Of a DNA stretch of 64,000 nt, positions 8,555 to 16,394 are shown in pieces. The notes beneath the pieces are model-generated. The model did no database searches, was not told the origin of the DNA, and saw only the letters and a program-made list of their open reading frames with translations. Both the position numbers and the translations under genes were made by a program. Numbering within the stretch: position 1 is the first letter of the stretch; the number at the start of each line of letters is the position of its first letter. The stretch covers positions 124,001 through 188,000 of the forward strand of contig JAGDZO010000019.1 of assembly GCA_049115815.1 (NCBI GenBank), written 5' to 3'. The DNA comes from Marinoscillum sp049115815. GTDB lineage: Bacteria > Bacteroidota > Bacteroidia > Cytophagales > Cyclobacteriaceae.

Positions 8555-9288
8555 TATTGAGATACTTCATCTACCTGCTCAGAAAAAGCAGCGGACATTG
8601 CAGTAGCAGGAAGGTTGTCTATCGCTTCTCGAAGCTTGCTATTCCAATAGAGGGCGATATGCCCAACGTCTTTCTCTTCAAAGCGGTGTTCCTTAATCAA
8701 GAATTCGTCTTTCCTGAGCATCACCGTATCAATCGGATAATCTACGTCATTGGCCGAAATTCTTGTAGCATCAAATGACAAAAAACCACTTTTTAATCCA
8801 AACTCTAAACTTGATTCATAAGTCAGCGATCGTTTCAAAATTGGATTGCCAAATCCTGTGTTTCCAATAATCACATAAGGTGTACCAGGACCAATTTCGA
8901 TCCAATTGCCTTGTGGGTATAGCAAATAAAGTTTAGGTGAGGCGTCTTCCTCCAACTGCCCTCCAACTATCGCGAATAGATTAAAATTCAATCCGGCTTC
9001 TTCTAGTGCCTTCTTATCTTCTTTTGCCACGCGCTTTACCTGCTCACCAAGAAAGGTGACCATCTTGTAGAGCTTGTTAAAATTTTCCTCCTCAAAAACC
9101 TCTTCAAAATAGGTGATCGTTTTGTCGCGCACCGATCTAAGACCAGAGGTCATCACAAAAAAAGTGTGCTTCTTTCGATTGACGGTGTAGACCTTTTTGG
9201 CGGTGGTGGTATCACTTCCAGAAGTAATCCTGGTGTCTGATAAGCCTACCACACCTTCTTTACTTAGTATTCCTAAACAGTAAGTCAT
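8554..9288 (-). CDS. Anbu proteasome-related peptidase
   Basis: A 244-residue Ntn-hydrolase of the proteasome beta superfamily. The sequence starts MTYCLGI, giving an N-terminal Thr nucleophile once Met is removed; GLSDTRITSG corresponds to the Asp/Arg segment after the first strands and Lys follows in TAKKVYTV. Length and start match Anbu (ancestral beta subunit, COG3484), which forms helical or ring-like assemblies. It sits between the alpha-E and transglutaminase-like genes with one-base overlaps on both sides, so the proteins are probably made in fixed ratio. Its physiological substrate is not established. Confidence 0.88.
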   Translation of the reverse strand: MTYCLGILSKEGVVGLSDTRITSGSDTTTAKKVYTVNRKKHTFFVMTSGLRSVRDKTITYFEEVFEEENFNKLYKMVTFLGEQVKRVAKEDKKALEEAGLNFNLFAIVGGQLEEDASPKLYLLYPQGNWIEIGPGTPYVIIGNTGFGNPILKRSLTYESSLEFGLKSGFLSFDATRISANDVDYPIDTVMLRKDEFLIKEHRFEEKDVGHIALYWNSKLREAIDNLPATAMSAAFSEQVDEVSQ

Positions 9289-10265
9289 TATTGCTCTTTT
9301 GAAAGCGTATTAGAACCTGTGGGAGCTTGAAAATATCTCTCATAGATCAGACGCGAAATATCATTCAATTTGGCCTGTAAGTTATCAAGATACTCATGAA
9401 GACCATGGTCAAATATGTCTCCAATTTCTGCATATTCTAGATCTGCTCGCAAATTTCCAATGGCTTTTTCGGCAGAATTGGAGAAGCCTTTCTTAGAACC
9501 AGAAATCTCATGCAAGCAGTCTTCCAAACTCATTAAACAAAACAGGATGGATCTTGGAAAATATCTATCCAAAACCAGGTATTTAACAATATTACGTGGT
9601 GATAGTTTGCCGTGAGTTCGTCGATATACGTTGAACCCACTTACCGACTTGAGCAATGCTGCCCAATGTAGAAAATCCAGCGGTGAACCGACATCATCAG
9701 GAGAAGGCAACAAAAAATGATATTTAACATCGAGGATTCGAGAAGTCTTATCTGCACGCTCAATGTACTGCCCAAGCTCAGAAAAATACCATCCTTGGTT
9801 TCGAGGCATCGTATTAGCAGCGATACCGCTAATTAGCTGTAGCTGATATTGTACAGCTTTAAAACATCCTACTTGTCCATCGTCTTGCCAAACATCATTG
9901 CTATTTAGCGCCTTGACCTTGAAGTATAATTCGTTTAGAACTTCCCAGGTTTCTTTTGATATGCTTTCGCGAATGGTTCTGGCATTCTCTCGTGCAGCCG
10001 AAACGGTGGAGATCATCGAATTTTGATTCCGAGTATCAAATGCAAGAAACCTAATGGCATTCTCTCGACTAAAATCATTCCCATAAAGGGTGATATAGTA
10101 ATCCAAATCTCCTGTAGCTGCTATGAGTGGCTTCCATTGCTCCTTCATCCCCGGAGGTAAATCCAACGAAAGATTGATATTCACATTGATGAAGCGTGCA
10201 TAATTCTCTGCTCGCTCTAAGTACCTGCCTAACCAATATATTGAATCTGCTACTCTACTTAACAT
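9288..10265 (-). CDS. Alpha-E domain protein (DUF403) of the Anbu cluster
   Basis: A 325-residue, mainly helical protein starting MLSRVADSIYWLGRYLERAENYARF, with the invariant Arg-Glu-rich helices of the alpha-E family (COG2307). It always travels with the circularly permuted ATP-grasp protein encoded directly upstream, and a role in a peptide ligase-type reaction has been proposed. The gene starts two bases after the ATP-grasp stop and its stop overlaps the Anbu start (TAATG). No signal peptide or membrane segment is seen, so it is cytoplasmic. Confidence 0.88.
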   Translation of the reverse strand: MLSRVADSIYWLGRYLERAENYARFINVNINLSLDLPPGMKEQWKPLIAATGDLDYYITLYGNDFSRENAIRFLAFDTRNQNSMISTVSAARENARTIRESISKETWEVLNELYFKVKALNSNDVWQDDGQVGCFKAVQYQLQLISGIAANTMPRNQGWYFSELGQYIERADKTSRILDVKYHFLLPSPDDVGSPLDFLHWAALLKSVSGFNVYRRTHGKLSPRNIVKYLVLDRYFPRSILFCLMSLEDCLHEISGSKKGFSNSAEKAIGNLRADLEYAEIGDIFDHGLHEYLDNLQAKLNDISRLIYERYFQAPTGSNTLSKEQ

Positions 10266-10267
10266 AC

Positions 10268-11698
10268 TTATTTATTATCGTATAAAACCCACGTATCCTT
10301 ACTACCCCCACCTTGAGATGAGTTGACCACCAACGAACCCTCTACCAAAGCCACCCGAGTCAATGCTCCAGGCACTACACTAATAGAATCTCCGTAAAGA
10401 ATATACGGCCTCAGATCCACATGCCTTGGTGAAATGTCATCATCGGTTAGGGTTGGCACTGTGGAAAGTGATAGAGTAGGCTGAGCGATATAGCCACGTG
10501 GTTTGGCAGCTACCAGTTTCCTGAATTTCTCATGCTCTTCCTTAGAGGCTTTAGGCCCTATCAGCATACCATATCCACCAGCAGCGTTGGTTTCTTTCAC
10601 TACCAGTTTTTCAATATTCTCCAACACATAAGCCAAGTCGTCCTTCTCAGAACATAAGTATGTTGGGACATTGTCTATGATAGGCTCTTCGTCCAAATAA
10701 TATTTGATGATGCGAGGCACATAGGCATAAACCGCTTTGTCATCCGCAATTCCTGTACCCGGCGCGTTTGAAAGCGCCACATTCCCAGCCTTATAAGCTT
10801 CAAATATGCCCGGCACTCCTAGCATTGATTCTGGGTTAAACACCTCAGGATCAAGAAACTTGTCATCTATCCTTCTGTAGATCACATCTACTCGCTTGAG
10901 TCCTTGGGTGGTCTGCATGAAAACGTGCTTGTCCTTCACCACCAAATCTTGTCCAGTCACCAACTCTACACCCATCTGCTGTGCCAAATAAGCGTGCTCA
11001 AAATATGCTGAATTGTAAACTCCTGGAGTAAGAACTACCACAGTAGGATTAGGAATATCACTCAAATATTCGAGCATATTTCTAAGTAGACCTGGATAAT
11101 CAGAAACAGGCCTCACACCCAATTGTGCAAAAAGTTTTGGAAAAGCCTGCTTGATGATTTCTCTATTCTCCAGCATATAAGATACTCCCGAAGGGCACCT
11201 CAGATTATCTTCTAATACATAAAAATGACCTTCAGCATCCCTTACAATATCACTTCCGCTGATATGACACCAGATCCCTTTAGGAGGCTTCAAGCCAACA
11301 CAAGGCTCTAAATAATCACTGGAAGTCAAGACCAGATCTCGGGGCACTATGCCATCATCCAAGATCTTTTGATCGTTGTAGATATCATCCAAAAACATAT
11401 TGAGCGCTTTGATGCGCTGCTGCAAACCACGCTCGATCACATCCCACTCAGAGGCTTCTATGATCCGAGGCACAGGATCAAGATGAAGTATTTTCTCTAC
11501 TCCCTCACTGTCATGGTAGACATTAAAAGTCATACCCATTGACATCTGCGACTTATCTGTAGTATGCTGAAGTTGAAGCAGCTTCTGCTGATTCATCCCT
11601 TCCAGATGATCCTTAAACTTAGAATAGAAGGGTCGACAATTCTTTTTTTCATCGAACATTTCATCATAATGAATGTCCGCTTTATAGTTTTCAAACAA
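10268..11698 (-). CDS. Circularly permuted ATP-grasp protein (COG2308) of the Anbu cluster
   Basis: A 476-residue ATP-grasp enzyme of the circularly permuted type 2 family. Recognisable parts are YDEMFDEK near the N-terminus, RCPSGVSYMLENRE, VIYRRIDDKFLDPE, and VVKETNAAGGYGMLIGP, the nucleotide-binding portion displaced in order compared with ordinary ATP-grasp enzymes. The family is predicted to form amide bonds, perhaps adding amino acids or a peptide tag. It is the first gene of the cluster. The start is a TTG at 11698, because the first in-frame ATG (residue 14) lies inside the conserved YDEMFD motif. Confidence 0.88.
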   Translation of the reverse strand: MFENYKADIHYDEMFDEKKNCRPFYSKFKDHLEGMNQQKLLQLQHTTDKSQMSMGMTFNVYHDSEGVEKILHLDPVPRIIEASEWDVIERGLQQRIKALNMFLDDIYNDQKILDDGIVPRDLVLTSSDYLEPCVGLKPPKGIWCHISGSDIVRDAEGHFYVLEDNLRCPSGVSYMLENREIIKQAFPKLFAQLGVRPVSDYPGLLRNMLEYLSDIPNPTVVVLTPGVYNSAYFEHAYLAQQMGVELVTGQDLVVKDKHVFMQTTQGLKRVDVIYRRIDDKFLDPEVFNPESMLGVPGIFEAYKAGNVALSNAPGTGIADDKAVYAYVPRIIKYYLDEEPIIDNVPTYLCSEKDDLAYVLENIEKLVVKETNAAGGYGMLIGPKASKEEHEKFRKLVAAKPRGYIAQPTLSLSTVPTLTDDDISPRHVDLRPYILYGDSISVVPGALTRVALVEGSLVVNSSQGGGSKDTWVLYDNK

Positions 11699-11823
11699 TA
11701 CTGCTTAATTTTTAATGAAACCAATACTTCTTTAAGATATTAAAAAAATATCGGAATGAAAAATATAAATCTGTTAATAATATTTACAGATCATTGAATT
11801 CTAAATAACACCAAGGTAGTGAC
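11699..11823. other. AT-rich spacer between recR and the Anbu cluster, with two small dyads
   Basis: The spacer contains GATATT-AAAAA-AATATC (11736-11752) and, further towards recR, ATCTGT/ACAGAT arms flanking an AT-rich centre. It is the only place where a promoter of the Anbu cluster could lie, but I see no exact TAnnTTTG box. Confidence 0.35.
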
Positions 11824-12432
11824 CTACTCCGAGAATAAAGTACGGGTCATGATACTTCTACCCAAGGTGATTTCGTCTGTGTATTCGAGCTCCCCTCCTA
11901 TTGGCACTCCCCTTGCAATGGTAGAGATCTTGACACCTGTGCCTTTCAGCATTTTGGAGATGTAGAAAGCTGTAGTATCTCCCTCCATGGTAGAACTAAG
12001 GGCAAGTACTATTTCTTTGATTCCCTCATCAGGATTCTTTACGCGATTGATCAGCGACTCAATCTTAATATTCTCTGGACCTATTCCATCCATTGGAGAA
12101 ATCCTACCACCCAAGACATGAAACAGGCCATTGTATTGACCCGTATTGCTTATGGCCAATACATCGGGTGTATCCTCTACTATACAAATCACTGATGTGT
12201 CTCGGGAGATGGTCTTACAAGTACAGTCTTCCGTATCTGCTATGATATGACATGTGCCGCAGTATTTGATATTTGCTCTCAATTGACTGAGCGCTAGCGA
12301 AAGACCATCCGTTTGGGACACAGGTTGTTTCAACAAATGCAAAGCCAGTCTCAAAGCCGTTTTCTTCCCTATTCCCGGCAATTTGGAGATTTCCTCTACT
12401 GCTTGCTCGACTAATTTAGATGGGTATTCCAT
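11824..12432 (-). CDS. recR: Recombination protein RecR
   Basis: A 202-residue protein of standard length. It shows the helix-hairpin-helix start (LSKLPGIGKKTALRLA-like), a four-cysteine zinc finger (C-GTC-...-CTC), and a Toprim domain with the CIVEDTPDVLAISNTGQYNGLFHVLGG-type pattern. RecR works with RecO and RecF in loading RecA at single-strand gaps. It is the second gene of a clpS-recR unit: its ATG overlaps the clpS stop by one base. Confidence 0.95.
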   Translation of the reverse strand: MEYPSKLVEQAVEEISKLPGIGKKTALRLALHLLKQPVSQTDGLSLALSQLRANIKYCGTCHIIADTEDCTCKTISRDTSVICIVEDTPDVLAISNTGQYNGLFHVLGGRISPMDGIGPENIKIESLINRVKNPDEGIKEIVLALSSTMEGDTTAFYISKMLKGTGVKISTIARGVPIGGELEYTDEITLGRSIMTRTLFSE

Positions 12433-12722
12433 TACTCGATGGTTGCAGATATACCTGCATCAGTAATACCATCTTTCATAGGCTTGAGTTCCTTTATAGA
12501 ACCCTTCTTGACTGCACACTTACCTTTGAAATGAATAAGATAAGTACATTGCTCAGCCTGATGAGCATCATGCTTACATACTTTGATTAGGGTATTGATG
12601 ACATGATCGAAGGTATTGTGATCATCATTATGGACAATCAGATCTTTGAGATCACCCTCACCCAGATCAATGTCTACATCGACCAATTCTTCTATCTCCG
12701 GAGTATTTTCCCACTGTGCCAT
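12432..12722 (-). CDS. clpS: ATP-dependent Clp protease adaptor ClpS
   Basis: A 96-residue adaptor that presents N-degron substrates to ClpAP-type proteases. The diagnostic segment is VHNDDHNTFDHVI (family LYNDDxTPxxFVI) with the binding-pocket Asn-Asp, and AEQCTYLIHFKGKCAVKKG follows. An upstream in-frame start at 12779 would add 19 residues, but an exact promoter box (TAATTTTG) ends only six bases before the ATG at 12722, which therefore is the better start. The gene overlaps recR by one base. Confidence 0.88.
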   Translation of the reverse strand: MAQWENTPEIEELVDVDIDLGEGDLKDLIVHNDDHNTFDHVINTLIKVCKHDAHQAEQCTYLIHFKGKCAVKKGSIKELKPMKDGITDAGISATIE

Positions 12723-12728
12723 AGACTG

Positions 12729-12760
12729 CAAAATTAGTGGATGTGATTTATTTGGCACAA
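12729..12760 (-). promoter_or_regulatory. Promoter of clpS-recR, predicted leaderless
   Basis: On the minus strand TTG (12760-12758) is followed after 21 bases by TAATTTTG (12736-12729), and the clpS ATG begins six bases later. Transcription would begin at or within a few bases of the start codon. Confidence 0.65.
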
Positions 12761-12800
12761 TTTTGAGCGCATTCTTCACTTATAAGATATTCAATCAGCA

Positions 12801-14234
12801 ATGAGTCCAATTCTAGTAGGGAGTATTATTCTAGGGTATTTTTTAATCCTCATCATCATTTCATGGCTTACCTCACGAGACGGTTCAGATGGTGATTTTT
12901 ACAATGCCAATAGGCAATCTCCCTGGTATCTGGTAGCCTTTGGGATGATAGGTGCATCCCTTTCTGGAGTGACATTTATCTCTGTGCCAGGAGAGGTGGG
13001 CAACAGCAATTTCTTTTACTTCCAAGTGGTGCTAGGGTATCTGGTCGGATACCTCATTATAGCCAAGGTGCTCTTACCGCTTTATTACAAACTCAACTTA
13101 GTTTCCATCTACACCTATCTAGAGCAGCGTTTTGGATTTTGGTCTTATAAGTCCGGAGCATTTTTTTTCCTGCTTAGCAGAATCATCGGGTCATCGTTTC
13201 GCCTTTTTCTAGTCGCAAGCGTCTTGCAAATTTCCTTTTTCGATGCTTTCAATCTGCCCTTTTGGGTATCGGTGCTGGTTACCATCATTTTGATATGGCT
13301 CTACACTTTTAGAGGGGGGATAAAAACGATCGTTTGGACTGACACGCTCCAGACTGGCTTCATGATAGCTTCTGTCATCATTAGTATCTGGTTTATCAAA
13401 AATCAACTAGGTTGGAATTTTGGAGACCTTGTCACCAATATCGCCAATGATCCAAGAAGTGAAATCTTCAACTGGGAATGGCAAAGTGGTCGCAACTTTT
13501 TCAAACAGTTCTTTGCGGGAGCATTTATAGCCATAGTGATGACGGGTCTCGATCAAGACATGATGCAGAAGAATCTTACCTGTAGGTCATTGGCAGATGC
13601 ACAAAAGAATATGTTTTGGTTTTGTGTTGTGTTGGTGGTTGTCAATTTTCTCTTTTTGAGCATGGGGCTACTCCTTTTTCAATATTCTGAAGCGATTGGC
13701 ATGGCTATTCCTGCCAGAACAGATCATCTTTTCCCGCAATTGGCAATCAATCAATTCTCTACCCTTGGTGCAGTAGTATTCTTATTGGGAATTACTGCAG
13801 CAGCTTACTCCAGTGCAGATTCGGCGCTTACCGCCATGACCACTTCTTTTTGCGTGGACTTTTTAGGATTCAAACCTGAAAACTATGCGAACAAAAGGAA
13901 CCTTAGAAAGCTGGTTCATTTTGGGTTTTCAGCAGTACTCTTTGTGGTGATTCTGGTTTTTCAGGCAATCAATGACCAAAGTGTGATTACCGCGGTGTTC
14001 GTAGCTGCAGGTTATACCTATGGACCGCTGCTTGGACTTTTTACTTTTGGGATTTTTACCAAATACCAGCTCAAGGATAATTATGTGCCAATAATATGTC
14101 TTGCTTCGCCAATCCTTTCATATTTAATAAATATCAATTCGGAGATGTTGCTCGGTGGATACAAGTTTGGTTTTGAGATCTTGATCTTGAATGGATTGTT
14201 AACCTTTATCGGATTGTTGATGATTCGTAAATAA
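12801..14234 (+). CDS. Sodium:solute symporter (SSS family)
   Basis: A 477-residue membrane protein with about 13 hydrophobic segments, the usual number for SSS carriers. Family landmarks are GMIGASLSGVTFISVPGEVG near residues 50-70, YTFRGGIKTIVWTDTLQ in the middle, and TAAAYSSADSALTAMTTSFC about two thirds along, which contains the Na+-site Ser/Thr. The solute cannot be told from the sequence; relatives carry sugars, amino acids or organic acids. Divergent from clpS, it ends inside the palindrome that precedes the toxin-antitoxin genes. Confidence 0.88.
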   Translation: MSPILVGSIILGYFLILIIISWLTSRDGSDGDFYNANRQSPWYLVAFGMIGASLSGVTFISVPGEVGNSNFFYFQVVLGYLVGYLIIAKVLLPLYYKLNLVSIYTYLEQRFGFWSYKSGAFFFLLSRIIGSSFRLFLVASVLQISFFDAFNLPFWVSVLVTIILIWLYTFRGGIKTIVWTDTLQTGFMIASVIISIWFIKNQLGWNFGDLVTNIANDPRSEIFNWEWQSGRNFFKQFFAGAFIAIVMTGLDQDMMQKNLTCRSLADAQKNMFWFCVVLVVVNFLFLSMGLLLFQYSEAIGMAIPARTDHLFPQLAINQFSTLGAVVFLLGITAAAYSSADSALTAMTTSFCVDFLGFKPENYANKRNLRKLVHFGFSAVLFVVILVFQAINDQSVITAVFVAAGYTYGPLLGLFTFGIFTKYQLKDNYVPIICLASPILSYLININSEMLLGGYKFGFEILILNGLLTFIGLLMIRK

Positions 14235-14254
14235 ATTTTATATTTACGAATCAT
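14220..14254. promoter_or_regulatory. 14-bp perfect inverted repeat, predicted operator of the CopG/PemK pair
   Basis: ATGATTCGTAAATA (14220-14233) and TATTTACGAATCAT (14241-14254) are perfect reverse complements around AATTTTA. The right arm ends 12 bases before the antitoxin ATG, and the left arm covers the last codons of the symporter gene. RHH antitoxins commonly bind such palindromes and autoregulate. There is no T tract after the right arm, so a terminator is less likely. Confidence 0.65.
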
Positions 14255-14266
14255 AAATATAATTCC

Positions 14267-14506
14267 ATGACCACTTTCACTAGTTCACTTCCTGATGACC
14301 TGCTCCATCAGCTCAACGAGCAAGCCAAAAAACTTGCCAAGCCAAAAAACAAAATCATAGAGCAAGCTTTGAGGATTTATCTTGATCAGATCAATCGCGC
14401 AGAGTATGTAGCCTCTTATCGGCAAGCAGGAATGGATACAGAGATTATGAATATAGCTGAGGAAGGAATGGTAGACTATATGAAGCAGCTCGATGAATCA
14501 GCGTGA
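14267..14506 (+). CDS. CopG/RHH-type antitoxin
   Basis: A 79-residue protein with a ribbon-helix-helix start: the strand TTFTSSLPDDLL is followed by two helices with KPKNKIIEQALRIYLDQ. The acidic C-terminal part would wrap the toxin. It is followed by a PemK-family toxin gene overlapping by 14 bases, the standard antitoxin-first order. It should bind the palindrome at 14220-14254 and repress its own transcription. Confidence 0.85.
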   Translation: MTTFTSSLPDDLLHQLNEQAKKLAKPKNKIIEQALRIYLDQINRAEYVASYRQAGMDTEIMNIAEEGMVDYMKQLDESA

Positions 14507-14825
14507 AATCTGGTATGCCGATTTAGAACCAGTAGAAGGAAGTGAACAGGCGGGAATCAGACCAATTGTGATCCTTAGCGGAAACATGCTCAATGGTCTA
14601 CTCAAAGTGGTGATCGCTTGTCCTTTAACCAGCAAAGTAAAGGGGTATAAGGGGAATGTGGTCCTACAACCGAATAAAGAAAATGGATTGAGTCAACCTT
14701 CTGAAACTCTCATTTTTCACATTCGATCTATTTCTAAGTCCAGGTTAAAAAGAAAGATAGGAAAGATCAGTTCTGATCAGCTTGCTCAACTTAAGGTGAG
14801 CCTCAATGATATACTTACTTACTAA
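14493..14825 (+). CDS. PemK/MazF-family endoribonuclease toxin
   Basis: A 110-residue toxin of the PemK/MazF fold. The N-terminal REIWYADLEPVEGSEQAGIRPIVIL segment contains the family-typical PxxGsEqxgxRPvvil pattern, with the catalytic Arg, and the ACPLTSK stretch carries the second active-site Thr/Ser. Such toxins cut mRNA at short sequences; the cut site cannot be predicted. All motif positions look intact, so the pair should be functional. It overlaps the antitoxin gene by 14 bases and the convergent ATL gene by four bases. Confidence 0.88.
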   Translation: MNQREIWYADLEPVEGSEQAGIRPIVILSGNMLNGLLKVVIACPLTSKVKGYKGNVVLQPNKENGLSQPSETLIFHIRSISKSRLKRKIGKISSDQLAQLKVSLNDILTY

Positions 14826-15160
14826 AGCTTGAGTTCTTCAATTGGATTCCAATATACTTTATCGAAGTTTTGAATCTTATCATCTTTTATTTGAATTCCT
14901 TCCGCTTCAAGCAGCTCTTGCATTAAAGTCGGAGTGCCAAAATGATGCTTCCCTGTTAATAACCCCATTCTATTGATTACTCTATGAACAGGCACATCTG
15001 GTAGTACATGCGCCTGATTCATCGCCCAGCCTACCATTCTCGCACTGCGCTTCATACCTAAATACGCACCGATAGCCCCATAGCTGGTTACACGTCCTTT
15101 AGGGATAAGCTTGACCACCTCATATACATCCCGAAAAAAATTGGCTTGCGATTCCTTCAT
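14822..15160 (-). CDS. Alkyltransferase-like protein (ATL) with PVHR in place of PCHR
   Basis: A 112-residue protein consisting of the DNA-binding domain of O6-alkylguanine-DNA alkyltransferases: IPKGRVTSYGAIGAYLG is the helix-turn-helix and SARMVGWAMNQ follows with the Arg finger. The active-site motif reads PVHRVINRMG: the acceptor Cys is replaced by Val, so it cannot transfer alkyl groups. Known ATL proteins (usually with Trp at this place) bind alkylated guanine and recruit nucleotide excision repair. The ATG at 15160 is preferred over an in-frame start 11 residues upstream, which gives a non-homologous extension. Confidence 0.85.
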   Translation of the reverse strand: MKESQANFFRDVYEVVKLIPKGRVTSYGAIGAYLGMKRSARMVGWAMNQAHVLPDVPVHRVINRMGLLTGKHHFGTPTLMQELLEAEGIQIKDDKIQNFDKVYWNPIEELKL

Positions 15161-15205
15161 TAAATTACACTTAGAAAATCCGAAAATAATCAATCCCCCA
15201 TTATC

Positions 15206-15880
15206 ATGAGCAAAACCTATTTAATCACTGGAGCCGTTGGCAACCTTGGCAAGTCCGTAACCTCCAAACTCACATCAGAAGGACATCAGGTCATAGGCAC
15301 AGTCAGATCAATAAAATCAAATGAAGAATCTTCCGTAGACTACCGGGCCTGTGACCTCACTGACGAAATTGCCACCAAAGACCTATTTGATTCGCTTAAA
15401 GCATCTTATGAACACATAGATGGGGTGGTGATGCTCGTCGGAGGATTTGGCATGAGTAATCTGCTGACCTCTACATCTAATGACTTGAACAAGATGCTCA
15501 ATCTCAATCTGATGACCGCTTATCACACTGCGAAGTATGCCGCAGAATGGATGCACAATAATGGCGGCACCAAACTTATTTTTGTTGGTGCAAAACCCGC
15601 CATAGCAGGAGGAAGTGAAGTCCTCCCCTATGCCATTTCAAAAAATGCTGTCATGCACCTGGCGCAAATCATCAATGAAGATCCTAACTTAAAAAACATC
15701 CAAGCGTCAGTGATTATTCCTAGCATTATTGACACTCCTGTGAATCGCGAATTTATGCCCGATGCGAATTTCAAAGACTGGGTGAGCCCTGAAGAAATAG
15801 CCGAAAACATAAGCTATTTACTATCGGAACAAGCCAATCCACTTCGCGACACAGTGTTGAAACTTTATAACAACACCTAA
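15206..15880 (+). CDS. Short-chain dehydrogenase/reductase
   Basis: A 224-residue classical SDR. The nucleotide-binding start is LITGAVGNLGKSV (TGxxGNxG variant), the catalytic Tyr and Lys occur in YAISKNAVMHLAQ, and the Asn of NLMTAYHTAK is in place. The family oxidises or reduces small alcohols or carbonyls with NAD(P)H, but the substrate is unknown. It is slightly shorter than most SDRs. It is divergent from the ATL gene with a 45-base gap, and its end overlaps the convergent gene by four bases. Confidence 0.85.
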   Translation: MSKTYLITGAVGNLGKSVTSKLTSEGHQVIGTVRSIKSNEESSVDYRACDLTDEIATKDLFDSLKASYEHIDGVVMLVGGFGMSNLLTSTSNDLNKMLNLNLMTAYHTAKYAAEWMHNNGGTKLIFVGAKPAIAGGSEVLPYAISKNAVMHLAQIINEDPNLKNIQASVIIPSIIDTPVNREFMPDANFKDWVSPEEIAENISYLLSEQANPLRDTVLKLYNNT

Positions 15881-16302
15881 TCCTGAAGAAACTTAACTTC
15901 AGCCTCCGAAAGGATAAAAAACAAATGCAGAGGGTCAGTATCATTGAGTTCTAAGACCCCTGTAACTTCTACTTTGGCGTCTTTGACTTGAATGGCTTGA
16001 TCCGTATAAACTTCAATGACTGTTTCAGGGCCTGCGTTTCCACAGAAAAAGCAATTGTTAAACGGAAATCTTGATAGCACAAAATAATCCTGTTCGCCGG
16101 AAGCTTTAAGCGGGATAACATAACCTTCGATGGTCACTTCCTGCCCGTCAAATTGCTTCAGTTCCTCAGAAAAAAGTGGCAATTCGACCGACTCGCCCAA
16201 AAACTCATCATAACCAGAAGTAAGTGTCAAAAGCTGGAGCGTTTGCCAACCGTTAAAAGGATTTATTAAAGACCAAGTAAGTAACATTAATACCATTGGC
16301 AT
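15877..16302 (-). CDS. Exported protein of unknown function with a CFFC motif
   Basis: A 141-residue protein with a hydrophobic N-terminus (about 1-15) that may be a signal peptide or anchor. The core GQEVTIEGYVIPL followed by FVLSRFPFNNCFFCGNAGPETVIEV resembles a DUF3299-like OB-fold domain with a Cys-x-x-Cys pair, which may bind metal or be redox active; I cannot be certain of the family. No gene context indicates a role. The ATG at 16302 is the only early start. Confidence 0.5.
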   Translation of the reverse strand: MPMVLMLLTWSLINPFNGWQTLQLLTLTSGYDEFLGESVELPLFSEELKQFDGQEVTIEGYVIPLKASGEQDYFVLSRFPFNNCFFCGNAGPETVIEVYTDQAIQVKDAKVEVTGVLELNDTDPLHLFFILSEAEVKFLQD

Positions 16303-16346
16303 AAAAGACTAGGTTTATTAAATCAAAACTATGCAATATCACGTTC

Positions 16347-16372
16347 GTTAGTTGGAAAGAAGTTCAACTAAC
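16347..16372. promoter_or_regulatory. 8-bp inverted repeat in the promoter region of the ABC ATPase gene
   Basis: GTTAGTTG (16347-16354) and CAACTAAC (16365-16372) are perfect reverse complements ten bases apart. The right arm overlaps TAACTTTA, a one-mismatch -7 box, 22 bases before the ATG at 16395. Candidate operator. Confidence 0.4.
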
Positions 16373-16394
16373 TTTATCGTAGATTTAAGCCAAT

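Noticed and set aside
12723..12779. Longer clpS with 19 additional N-terminal residues
   Set aside because: The promoter box lies inside this extension, so the extra codons would not be on the mRNA.
14220..14254. Rho-independent terminator of the symporter gene
   Set aside because: The stem is AT-rich and no T tract follows the right arm, so an operator is the better reading, though a weak terminator role is not excluded.
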